A DNA stretch of 64,000 nucleotides, taken from assembly GCF_008692605.1 (NCBI RefSeq), contig NZ_LFCT01000021.1, positions 1-64,000 on the forward strand, read 5' to 3'. Below, in pieces: positions 1-6,910 of the stretch (positions within the stretch are counted from its first letter, which is position 1; the number at the start of each line of letters is the position of its first letter). Under the pieces are notes generated by a model. The model did no database searches and was not told where the DNA came from. It saw only the letters and a list, made by a program, of their open reading frames with translations. The DNA is from Sphingobium estronivorans (GTDB lineage Bacteria > Pseudomonadota > Alphaproteobacteria > Sphingomonadales > Sphingomonadaceae). A program made the translations under genes and the position numbers.

Positions 1-22
1 CGGCGGCGTCTACATGCCCTGA
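1..22 (+). CDS. C-terminal end of an upstream gene, possibly an SDR (partial)
   Basis: The first bases read in frame as Gly-Gly-Val-Tyr-Met-Pro followed by TGA at 20-22, and the next gene starts 15 bases later. A terminal GG-x-Y-M is common at the end of SDR proteins, and the SDR at 62151-62987 ends with the similar SGGSYMAS. This is only six residues, so the family is a guess. It suggests that the operon begins upstream of the window. Confidence 0.35.
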
Positions 23-37
23 AAAAAAGGATCGACT

Positions 38-814
38 ATGCGGTTGGAAAATCAAATTGCCATCGTCACCGGTGCAGGCGGCTTCGGCGGCATCGGGGCA
101 GCGATCGCCCGCCGCATGGTGGCGGAAGGAGCGACGGTGTTCATCTGCGACATCGACCTGGCCAAGGCAGAAGAGGTCGCCACGTCGCTGGGTGACAACG
201 CCATTCCCTGGGCCTGCAACGTCACCAACGCGGACGAGGTAAACGCGATGGTGGATGAGGCCGTCCGGCGCTTTGGCAGGCTCGACATTCTCGTCAACAA
301 TGTCGGCTTCACCACGCCCGGCTTCCTGGGTGAGCTGTCCGATGAGGACTGGCATCGGGTGGTGAATGGCAACCTGTCCTCGACCTTCTACGGCGTTCGT
401 GCGGCGCTCCGGCCGATGCGGGCGCAAAAGAGCGGCTCGATCGTCAATATCAGTTCGGCGGCAGGCATTGGCGGCGCGCCGGGTCTGGGCGTCTATGGCG
501 CGGCGAAAGCCGGCGTGATCAGCCTCACTCAAACCGCGGCGGTGGAGAATTTCAAGAGCGGCGTGCGCATCAACTGCGTGCTGCCCAACGCAGCGACCAA
601 GCCTTTGTTGGCCTGGTTCGAGGCGACCGAGAGCGGCAAGGAAACACGCGAACGGATCGAAGCCTATGCGCGTTGCGGCGAACCTGAGGAGATCGCGGCA
701 GCGGTGCTGTTTCTGGCGTCGCCCGATGCCAGTTATGTCAACGGCGCGGTGCTGCCCGTCGATGGCGGCCTGTCGGCCCGCGTGGGATGCATCGACGCCA
801 AGATAGAAGGATAA
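38..814 (+). CDS. SDR family NAD(P)-dependent oxidoreductase
   Basis: Classical short-chain dehydrogenase of 258 residues, the normal length. It would oxidise or reduce a hydroxyl/keto group in the cytoplasm with NAD(P). The cofactor motif TGAGGFGGIG is at residues 11-20, NNVG at 87-90, the catalytic Ser at about 139-140, and Tyr153 and Lys157 in VYGAAK. AAGGA lies 7 bases before the ATG. The glycine loop is two residues longer than the usual TGxxxGIG. The zinc dehydrogenase begins 5 bases after its stop, so the two are in one operon. It resembles the SDR at 59864-60637 throughout (NNVG, LSSTFYG, AAxxGAPGL, YGAAKAGV), so the two are probably paralogs. The substrate is unknown; the context suggests an alcohol released after desulfation or imported by the receptor at 6911. 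Confidence 0.9.
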   Translation: MRLENQIAIVTGAGGFGGIGAAIARRMVAEGATVFICDIDLAKAEEVATSLGDNAIPWACNVTNADEVNAMVDEAVRRFGRLDILVNNVGFTTPGFLGELSDEDWHRVVNGNLSSTFYGVRAALRPMRAQKSGSIVNISSAAGIGGAPGLGVYGAAKAGVISLTQTAAVENFKSGVRINCVLPNAATKPLLAWFEATESGKETRERIEAYARCGEPEEIAAAVLFLASPDASYVNGAVLPVDGGLSARVGCIDAKIEG

Positions 815-819
815 GACCC

Positions 820-1848
820 ATGCGCGCCGCCTTTTTTCAGGAGATAGGGAAGCCGCTGTCGGTGGGGTCGGTGGCCGACCCCACACCGCAAGCGGATGAG
901 GTGATCATCGGGGTGGCGCGCGCGGGCATCTGCGGTTCCGACCTTCATATCACGCAATATGGCGCGGTGCCGCCGGGCACCGTGCTGGGGCATGAATTTG
1001 CCGGCGAGATCGTGGCGTTGGGCACCGGCATCAAGGGCGACTGGAAGGTCGGCGACCGGGTGACGGCGCTGCCGCTCCACGCCTGCCATCAGTGCGACGC
1101 CTGCGACATGGACTTGCCCGCGCTCTGTTCGCAGGGGCAGTTCACCGGCACGCAGGCGAACAAGCCCGGCGCTTATGCGCAGTTCGTCGCCGCCCGCGCG
1201 TCGATGCTCCAGCGGCTTCCGACTGGCGTGTCGGTCGACGAAGGTGGCATGGTCGAGCCGCTCGCGGTCGCGCATCACACCGTCGAACTGGGTCGGATCG
1301 GCAAGGGCGAAGCGGTTCTGGTGATCGGCGCGGGGCCGATCGGCGCGGCGGTCACGCTGTTCGCCCGGTTGGCGGGCGCCGCGCATGTCGTCGTCAGCGA
1401 ACCCGCCGCGACCCGTCGGGCGCTGGCGATGGATCTGGGCGCGACGGCCACGATCGATCCGAAGGCGGAAGATGTCGGCGCCCGTTTCCGCGCGCTGACC
1501 GGCTGTGCGCCGCACGTCGTGTTTGAATGCGTCGGTATTCCCGGTCTCATTCAACAGACCATCCAGTTGGCTGGCGTCCGTGGCCGTGTGGTGGTGGCCG
1601 GCGTCTGCTTTGGCGAGGACAGCATCACCCCGCTCGTCGGCTTTAGCAAGGAAGTGAATGTCCAGTTCGCCCAATGCTATACCGAAAAGAATTTCGAGCA
1701 GGTGATCGATCTGATCGCGCGCGGAGTGGCGAAAGTCACGCCGATGCACACGAAGACAATCGGCTTTGCCGAGTTGCCGGAAACCTTCGAAGCGCTGCGC
1801 ACGGCTGTCGGCCAGTGCAAGGTGTTGATTGACCCGACAAGAGCATAA
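820..1848 (+). CDS. Zinc-dependent alcohol dehydrogenase (MDR family, sorbitol/butanediol/threonine dehydrogenase-like)
   Basis: Medium-chain dehydrogenase of 342 residues that would oxidise a secondary alcohol or polyol with NAD(P). The catalytic-zinc ligand set is visible as GICGSD with Cys38 and GHE with His58-Glu59. The structural zinc cluster is Cys89, Cys92, Cys95 and Cys103. The Rossmann motif is GAGPIGAAV near residue 165. The ATG at 820 was chosen because AGAAGG lies 9 bases upstream and the protein then begins MRAAFF, typical of the family; the frame is open a little further upstream. It follows the SDR by 5 bases. The sulfatase starts 52 bases downstream. Substrate class inferred only. 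Confidence 0.9.
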   Translation: MRAAFFQEIGKPLSVGSVADPTPQADEVIIGVARAGICGSDLHITQYGAVPPGTVLGHEFAGEIVALGTGIKGDWKVGDRVTALPLHACHQCDACDMDLPALCSQGQFTGTQANKPGAYAQFVAARASMLQRLPTGVSVDEGGMVEPLAVAHHTVELGRIGKGEAVLVIGAGPIGAAVTLFARLAGAAHVVVSEPAATRRALAMDLGATATIDPKAEDVGARFRALTGCAPHVVFECVGIPGLIQQTIQLAGVRGRVVVAGVCFGEDSITPLVGFSKEVNVQFAQCYTEKNFEQVIDLIARGVAKVTPMHTKTIGFAELPETFEALRTAVGQCKVLIDPTRA

Positions 1849-1900
1849 CCGCCCCCCAAGCAACAAGCTGAAGGGGCACAGCGATAGTATGGAGAGGCAA

Positions 1901-4267
1901 ATGCGGCACGGTTTGGGTTCACGGCATTGGTTCGTGTCGGCGGCGTTGGTGGGCCTGGTGTGTGCCGGGGTTCCCGTCCAGGGCCGCGCCGCCCCGGGGG
2001 GCGAAGTCATTCTGCCCAAGCCGCCGCAACCCTTCGCGGGCAAGATCGGGCCGACCGTCGCCCAATCCGTCCCCGCCGCCGCCGTGCCGGTCAAGGCGCC
2101 CGCCGGAGCGCCCAACATATTGCTGGTGATGACCGACGATGTCGGCTTCGGCGCGGCATCGACCTTTGGCGGGCCGATCCCGACGCCCAATCTCGATCGT
2201 CTGGCGTCGCGCGGGCTCAAATATAACCGCTTCCACACCACCGCCATGTGCTCGCCGACGCGCGCGGCCTTGCTGACGGGACGCAATTCCCATGTCGTCG
2301 GTACCGGCGCGATCACCGATTTCGCCATGGACTTCCCCGGCTATAACGGGGTGATCCCGAAAAGCGCCGCAACGGTGGCCGAGACCTTGCGCCTCAACGG
2401 CTATAATACGGCGATGTTCGGCAAGCATCACAATGTCCAGGCGGGGGCCGCTTCCCGGGCCGGGCCGTTCGATCAGTGGCCGACGGGCCTGGGCTTCGAA
2501 TATTTCTACGGCTTCATCGGGCCGCAGGCCAACCAGTATGAGCCCCCCCTCTATCGCGGCACGACGCCGGTCCCCGCCGTGAAGGACGAAGTGCTGGACA
2601 AGATGCTGGTCGACGATGCGCTCGACTGGATCCACAACCAGCAGGCGGCCGATTCCGACAAGCCCTTCTTCATCTATCTGGCGCCGGGCACGGCCCACTT
2701 CCCGCATCAGGCCCCGGCCGACTGGATCGCCAAATTCAAGGGCCAGTTCGACCAGGGCTGGGATCAGGTCAGGACCGAAACGCTGGCGCGGGAAAAACGG
2801 ATCGGCGTCGTTCCGGGCAACACCGCGCTGACGCCGCGCCCCGACTATATCCCCGCCTGGTCGAGCCTGACGCCTGCGCGGCGGCAGATCAGCGCGCGGA
2901 TGATGGAAGTCTATGCCGCGATGCTGGCCTATCAGGATGCGCAGTTCGGCCGTCTCATCGACGAGCTGGAGCGCATGGGCAAGTTCGACAACACGCTGGT
3001 CATCTTCATCGAGGGCGACAATGGCGGCTCGGCGGAAGCGGGCGTCGACGGCAACATGAACATGCTGGGCACCTTCTTCAACGGCGTGAAGGAGAGCGAC
3101 GAGGAACTGCTGGCGCGGCTGGACGAGTTGGGCGGGAAGCGCTCCTTTGAAAATTATCCGGCGGGCTGGGCCTGGGCGATGGGGTCGCCCTTCCAGTGGA
3201 CCAAGACCTATGCCTCGCATCTGGGCGGCAGCCGCAACGGGCTCGTTATTTCCTGGCCCGACCATATCAAGGAACGGGGCCTGCGCACGCAGTTCCACCA
3301 TGTCATCGATATTGCGCCGACCATATTGGAAGCGGCGGGCCTTCCCCAGCCCGATGTCGTCGACGGTGCGCGGCAGCGGCCGATGGACGGCGTGGGCATG
3401 AGCTACAGCTTTGCCGACCCCAAGGCGCCAAGCCATCGGCACACGCAATATTTCGAGCTGATCGGCAATCGCGGCATCTATCATGACGGCTGGTGGGCCG
3501 GCACGACGCCGCAGAATATCAACTACAACCGCAAGGGCACGCCGATCCCCGACTGGCCCTGGGAACTCTACAATCTGGACAAGGATTTTTCGCAGAGCCA
3601 TGATCTTGCGAAATCCAATCCGCAGAAGTTGGCCGAAATGAAGGCATTGTTCGCCGCCGAAGCGGAACGCAATAATGTCTTTCCAGTCGACGACCAGGTC
3701 GACAAGCGCGCGGCAGCCGTCCTCGCCCATTCGAAACCCAAAAGCCATTATGTCTATTGGGGCAAGAATATCAGCGTTCCTTTCGATACCGGGCCTCGTC
3801 TGACCGGCAGCTTCACGCTGACGGCCCAAATCCGAACCGCCAGCGGCGCGCAGGACGGGGTTCTGGCGGCGCTGGGCGGTCATTTCGGGGGCTGGAGCTT
3901 TTATCTGAAGAACGGGCTTCCGGTCGTCACCATGGCCGGATCCACACAGGCCGAGCGGGTGTTTCGCGTCGCGGGGCGCGAACCTGTCCCTTCGGGAGCG
4001 GCGACGGTCCGCTATGATTTCACCGCCGACAAGGGGCCAGGCAGCGGCGGGCTGATGCGCATCAGCGTCAACGACCGCGAAGTGGCATCGGGCCGGATCG
4101 AACGGGCGCTAGTGATGCCGACAGAGATCACCGACACGTTCGACATCGGCCTCGATGCCGGCACCCCGGTCACCGACGACTATACGGGCCCAGCCGCGTT
4201 CAAGGGCGACATCGTCAAGCTGGAAATAGATCCCAAGGGCGCGGGCGCGCCGGCCGGGCAGGAGTGA
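1901..4267 (+). CDS. Exported arylsulfatase (Cys-type, formylglycine)
   Basis: Type I sulfatase of 788 residues that would hydrolyse a sulfate ester in the periplasm. An N-terminal signal peptide ends near GRAA. The calcium-binding start of the fold is ILLVMTDDVGFG. The core motif CSPTRAALLTGRN places the Cys to be converted to formylglycine at residue 117. Further fold signatures are MFGKHH, APGTAHFPHQAP and EGDNGG. The C-terminal 150 residues are a beta-rich extension (FGGWSFYL, ISVNDREVASGRI) beyond the usual 500-550 residue core. The start at 1901 has GGAGAGG 4 bases upstream and gives a clean signal peptide; an ATG at 1889 is also possible. It closely resembles the sulfatase at 33365-35707. 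No formylglycine-generating enzyme is in the window. The PQQ dehydrogenase begins 7 bases after its stop. Confidence 0.93.
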   Translation: MRHGLGSRHWFVSAALVGLVCAGVPVQGRAAPGGEVILPKPPQPFAGKIGPTVAQSVPAAAVPVKAPAGAPNILLVMTDDVGFGAASTFGGPIPTPNLDRLASRGLKYNRFHTTAMCSPTRAALLTGRNSHVVGTGAITDFAMDFPGYNGVIPKSAATVAETLRLNGYNTAMFGKHHNVQAGAASRAGPFDQWPTGLGFEYFYGFIGPQANQYEPPLYRGTTPVPAVKDEVLDKMLVDDALDWIHNQQAADSDKPFFIYLAPGTAHFPHQAPADWIAKFKGQFDQGWDQVRTETLAREKRIGVVPGNTALTPRPDYIPAWSSLTPARRQISARMMEVYAAMLAYQDAQFGRLIDELERMGKFDNTLVIFIEGDNGGSAEAGVDGNMNMLGTFFNGVKESDEELLARLDELGGKRSFENYPAGWAWAMGSPFQWTKTYASHLGGSRNGLVISWPDHIKERGLRTQFHHVIDIAPTILEAAGLPQPDVVDGARQRPMDGVGMSYSFADPKAPSHRHTQYFELIGNRGIYHDGWWAGTTPQNINYNRKGTPIPDWPWELYNLDKDFSQSHDLAKSNPQKLAEMKALFAAEAERNNVFPVDDQVDKRAAAVLAHSKPKSHYVYWGKNISVPFDTGPRLTGSFTLTAQIRTASGAQDGVLAALGGHFGGWSFYLKNGLPVVTMAGSTQAERVFRVAGREPVPSGAATVRYDFTADKGPGSGGLMRISVNDREVASGRIERALVMPTEITDTFDIGLDAGTPVTDDYTGPAAFKGDIVKLEIDPKGAGAPAGQE

Positions 4268-4274
4268 CGAAGAC

Positions 4275-6611
4275 ATGACGAAAAAGCGACTGGCTTTGTG
4301 GCCGCTGGGTATCCTGCTGATCTTGGTCGGCGTGTTGCTGACGGCGGGCGGAGGCTGGCTCGCGGCCTTGGGCGGGTCGCTTTATTACCTGCCGACAGGG
4401 CTTGCCTGCCTGCTGTCGGGCGTCTTCATCTGTCGCGGCAACAGGCTTGGTCTGTGGCTCTATCTCATCGTCTTGACGGCGACGCTGGTCTGGGCATTGG
4501 CCGAGGTCGGTTTGCAATTCTGGCTTTTGCTGCCTCGCCTTGGCGGCCCCGTGGTCCTGGGTCTCTACATGCTGACGCCCTGGGTCCGCCATGCCTTCGG
4601 TCCTGAACGGGCCTCGAGGGAACCGCCTGCGACCCGCTCCAGGTCACGCGCGCCTGTCGCCGTGGCGGTGGCGCTGCTCATCGTCGGCATCGCCGCGCTG
4701 ACGCTGCACTGGCAGGGGGGAACCGCACAATCGGCCGGTCCGCTCACGCCGCAGGCCGCGACGAATTGGTCCGACTATGCCGGCAGCAAAGCGGGCCAGC
4801 GCTTTTCGCCCGCCAGTCAGATCACCCCGGCCAATGTCAGCGGGCTAAAGGTCGCCTGGACCTATCGCACCGGCGATCTTCCCAAGGACCCCCGTCAGCC
4901 GCAGATGTTCGAGGCGACACCGCTTCAGATTGGCGACACGCTTTATCTCTGCACCGGACATAATATCGTCATTGCGCTGGACGCGGACACCGGCAAGGAA
5001 CGCTGGCGGCATGATCCCAAGACCGCTGCCAACGGGGTCTACACCCTCGCCTGCCGCGGCGTCGCCTATCATCAGGCGCCCGATCCTGCGATCAAGGCGT
5101 GCCACAGCCGCATATTGGTCGGCACCATAGACGGGCGCATGCTCGCGCTCGATGCGCAGACCGGGCAGCGTTGCCAGGATTTCGGCCGCAACGGGGAAAT
5201 TTCGCTCCATGTCGGCCTTGGCGCCGTCAAGCCCGGCGTCCAGTTCGTGACTTCGCCGCCGATGATCGTCGGCAATGCCGCAGTCGTGGGCGGCTTCGTG
5301 CTCGATAATATGGGTACGCAGAATCCATCGGGCGTGGTTCGGGCCTTTGACGTTCTCAGCGGCAAAGAACTGTGGAGTTGGGACGCCGGCCGGCACGATC
5401 CCAATGCGGTGTTGAAGCCGAGCGAAACCTATGTCCATGGCTCCCCCAACGCCTGGAGCCTGTTCAGCGCCGACGAGAAGCTTGGTCTGGTCTACATTCC
5501 CACCGGCAACCCCTCGCCCGACCATTTCGGCGGCCAGCGCAGCGCGGACATGGACCGCTATGGCAGTTCGGTCGTGGCGCTGGATGCCGCAACCGGCCAG
5601 ACGCGCTGGTCGTTCCAGACCGTGCATCACGACCTGTGGGACTATGATGTCGCTTCGCAACCGGTGCTGGTCGACATGCCGATCAACGGGCAAACCGTTC
5701 CCGCGCTGATCCAGGGGACGAAACAGGGCGAGATCTTCCTGCTCGACCGGCGCACCGGCCGCCCGCTCGCGCCGGTCCAGGAACGTCCCGTCCCGCAGGG
5801 AGATATGCCCGGCGAGCGCTATTCGCCCACCCAGCCGGTCTCGCTGGCCTTCCCCAGCCTGGTACCCCCGCCCCTTCGCGAAGCCGATATGTGGGGCGCA
5901 ACCCCGGTCGATCAGCTTTGGTGCCGCATCGCATTCCGCAAGCTGCGCTATTCCGGCCGGTTCACGCCGCCTTCGCTGGACAACAGCCTGATCTTCCCTG
6001 GCAATAACGGCATCATGAACTGGGGCAGCATCGCGGTGGATGCCGAGCGTCAGGTCATGATCGTGCCGACATCCTATATGCCGCTGACCCTGAAACTCAT
6101 CCCCCGTAAGGAAGCCCCCGCCACGGACGAGATCGTTCTCGACGGGCGCGGCGCCATCTCGCCGATGCGCGGCACACCCTATGCGGTTCGTACCGAGCGT
6201 CCGTTCGTCTCACCGCTCGGCCTGCCGTGCAATGCGCCGCCCTGGGGCCGGCTGACCGCGATCGACCTCAAGACGCGGCAGATCCTGTGGCAGCGGCCGC
6301 TTGGCACCACGGCCGATCACGCGCCGCTGCGTATTCCCGTGCCCGGCGTGTTCAATCAGGGCGGCGCGATGGTGACGCGCGGTGGGTTGGCCTTCATCGG
6401 CGCGGCGATGGACAATTATCTGCGCGCCTTCGATCTGAAGAGCGGCAAGGAATTGTGGAAGGGCCGCCTGCCCGCCGGCGGCCAAGCCCTGCCGATGAGC
6501 TATGTCTCGCCCCGAACCGGTAAACAATATGTCGTCATCGCAGCGGGCGGACATGCATTCATGCATACAACCATCGGCGATTATGTCGTCGCCTACAGCC
6601 TCGATCGTTGA
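4275..6611 (+). CDS. Membrane-bound PQQ-dependent dehydrogenase (glucose/quinate/shikimate family)
   Basis: Quinoprotein of 778 residues, the family length. It would oxidise a sugar, cyclic polyol or alcohol on the periplasmic side and pass electrons to ubiquinone. The first about 150 residues hold around five hydrophobic segments, the last near VAVALLIVGIAALTL. The remainder is a PQQ beta-propeller with repeats such as VIALDADTGKERW and LDRRTGRPL, the start motif RFSPASQITPANV, and HHDLWDYDVASQP in the active-site region. The ATG is 7 bases after the sulfatase stop with GGAG upstream. It has the same layout as the enzyme at 49646-51988. The true substrate is not predictable; sequence alone does not separate glucose from quinate or shikimate oxidation. 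Confidence 0.93.
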   Translation: MTKKRLALWPLGILLILVGVLLTAGGGWLAALGGSLYYLPTGLACLLSGVFICRGNRLGLWLYLIVLTATLVWALAEVGLQFWLLLPRLGGPVVLGLYMLTPWVRHAFGPERASREPPATRSRSRAPVAVAVALLIVGIAALTLHWQGGTAQSAGPLTPQAATNWSDYAGSKAGQRFSPASQITPANVSGLKVAWTYRTGDLPKDPRQPQMFEATPLQIGDTLYLCTGHNIVIALDADTGKERWRHDPKTAANGVYTLACRGVAYHQAPDPAIKACHSRILVGTIDGRMLALDAQTGQRCQDFGRNGEISLHVGLGAVKPGVQFVTSPPMIVGNAAVVGGFVLDNMGTQNPSGVVRAFDVLSGKELWSWDAGRHDPNAVLKPSETYVHGSPNAWSLFSADEKLGLVYIPTGNPSPDHFGGQRSADMDRYGSSVVALDAATGQTRWSFQTVHHDLWDYDVASQPVLVDMPINGQTVPALIQGTKQGEIFLLDRRTGRPLAPVQERPVPQGDMPGERYSPTQPVSLAFPSLVPPPLREADMWGATPVDQLWCRIAFRKLRYSGRFTPPSLDNSLIFPGNNGIMNWGSIAVDAERQVMIVPTSYMPLTLKLIPRKEAPATDEIVLDGRGAISPMRGTPYAVRTERPFVSPLGLPCNAPPWGRLTAIDLKTRQILWQRPLGTTADHAPLRIPVPGVFNQGGAMVTRGGLAFIGAAMDNYLRAFDLKSGKELWKGRLPAGGQALPMSYVSPRTGKQYVVIAAGGHAFMHTTIGDYVVAYSLDR

Positions 6612-6687
6612 ATTACCGATGAATGGCGGCCCAATCGGCCAATTCGTCTTACGCATTTAAATTTACATGTGAAGTTTGAAAAATCAT

Positions 6688-6716
6688 TTGCGTAAATTAC
6701 AAGTAATAATTATACG
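6688..6716 (+). promoter_or_regulatory. Candidate promoter for the TonB receptor leader
   Basis: The stretch 6655-6720 is strikingly AT-rich for this genome. TTGCGT at 6688-6693 and TATACG at 6711-6716 are separated by 17 bases, a plausible vegetative -35/-10 pair. It would give a leader of about 190 bases before the ATG at 6911. This is motif matching by eye only. Confidence 0.35.
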
Positions 6717-6750
6717 CGATGAGAAGCGACTTGAATCATCGCGAAGAAAA

Positions 6751-6811
6751 GGCCGGGTTTCCGTCAATGGCAATCCGGCCAAGATGACATATTGCAAATT
6801 GGCCGTTTTTT
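6751..6811 (+). promoter_or_regulatory. Candidate transcription attenuator in the receptor leader
   Basis: Two hairpins share bases 6777-6780. The first pairs GGCCGGGTT (6751-6759) with AATCCGGCC (6772-6780), one G-T pair, 12-base loop. The second pairs GGCCAA (6777-6782) with TTGGCC (6799-6804) and is followed directly by a run of six T (6806-6811), as in an intrinsic terminator. Because both need GGCC at 6777-6780 they are mutually exclusive, which is the layout of an attenuator. It could instead be a plain terminator for the PQQ dehydrogenase gene. Confidence 0.4.
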
Positions 6812-6910
6812 AATGTTGCGGCGCCGAAAAACTTCGCGAACCCGGCATCGGGCGACCGGGAAGCAAGATGCCAGCGCCTCAAAAAGCATTTGATTGGAAA
6901 GGGAGAGAAG

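Noticed and set aside
733..3883. Long minus-strand open frames across the ADH and sulfatase genes
   Set aside because: They are antisense shadows of two genes with clear motifs and show no domain.
6612..6910. Cobalamin riboswitch upstream of the TonB receptor
   Set aside because: No B12-box sequence is seen, and the neighbouring genes are not cobalamin-related. Only the general attenuator layout remains.
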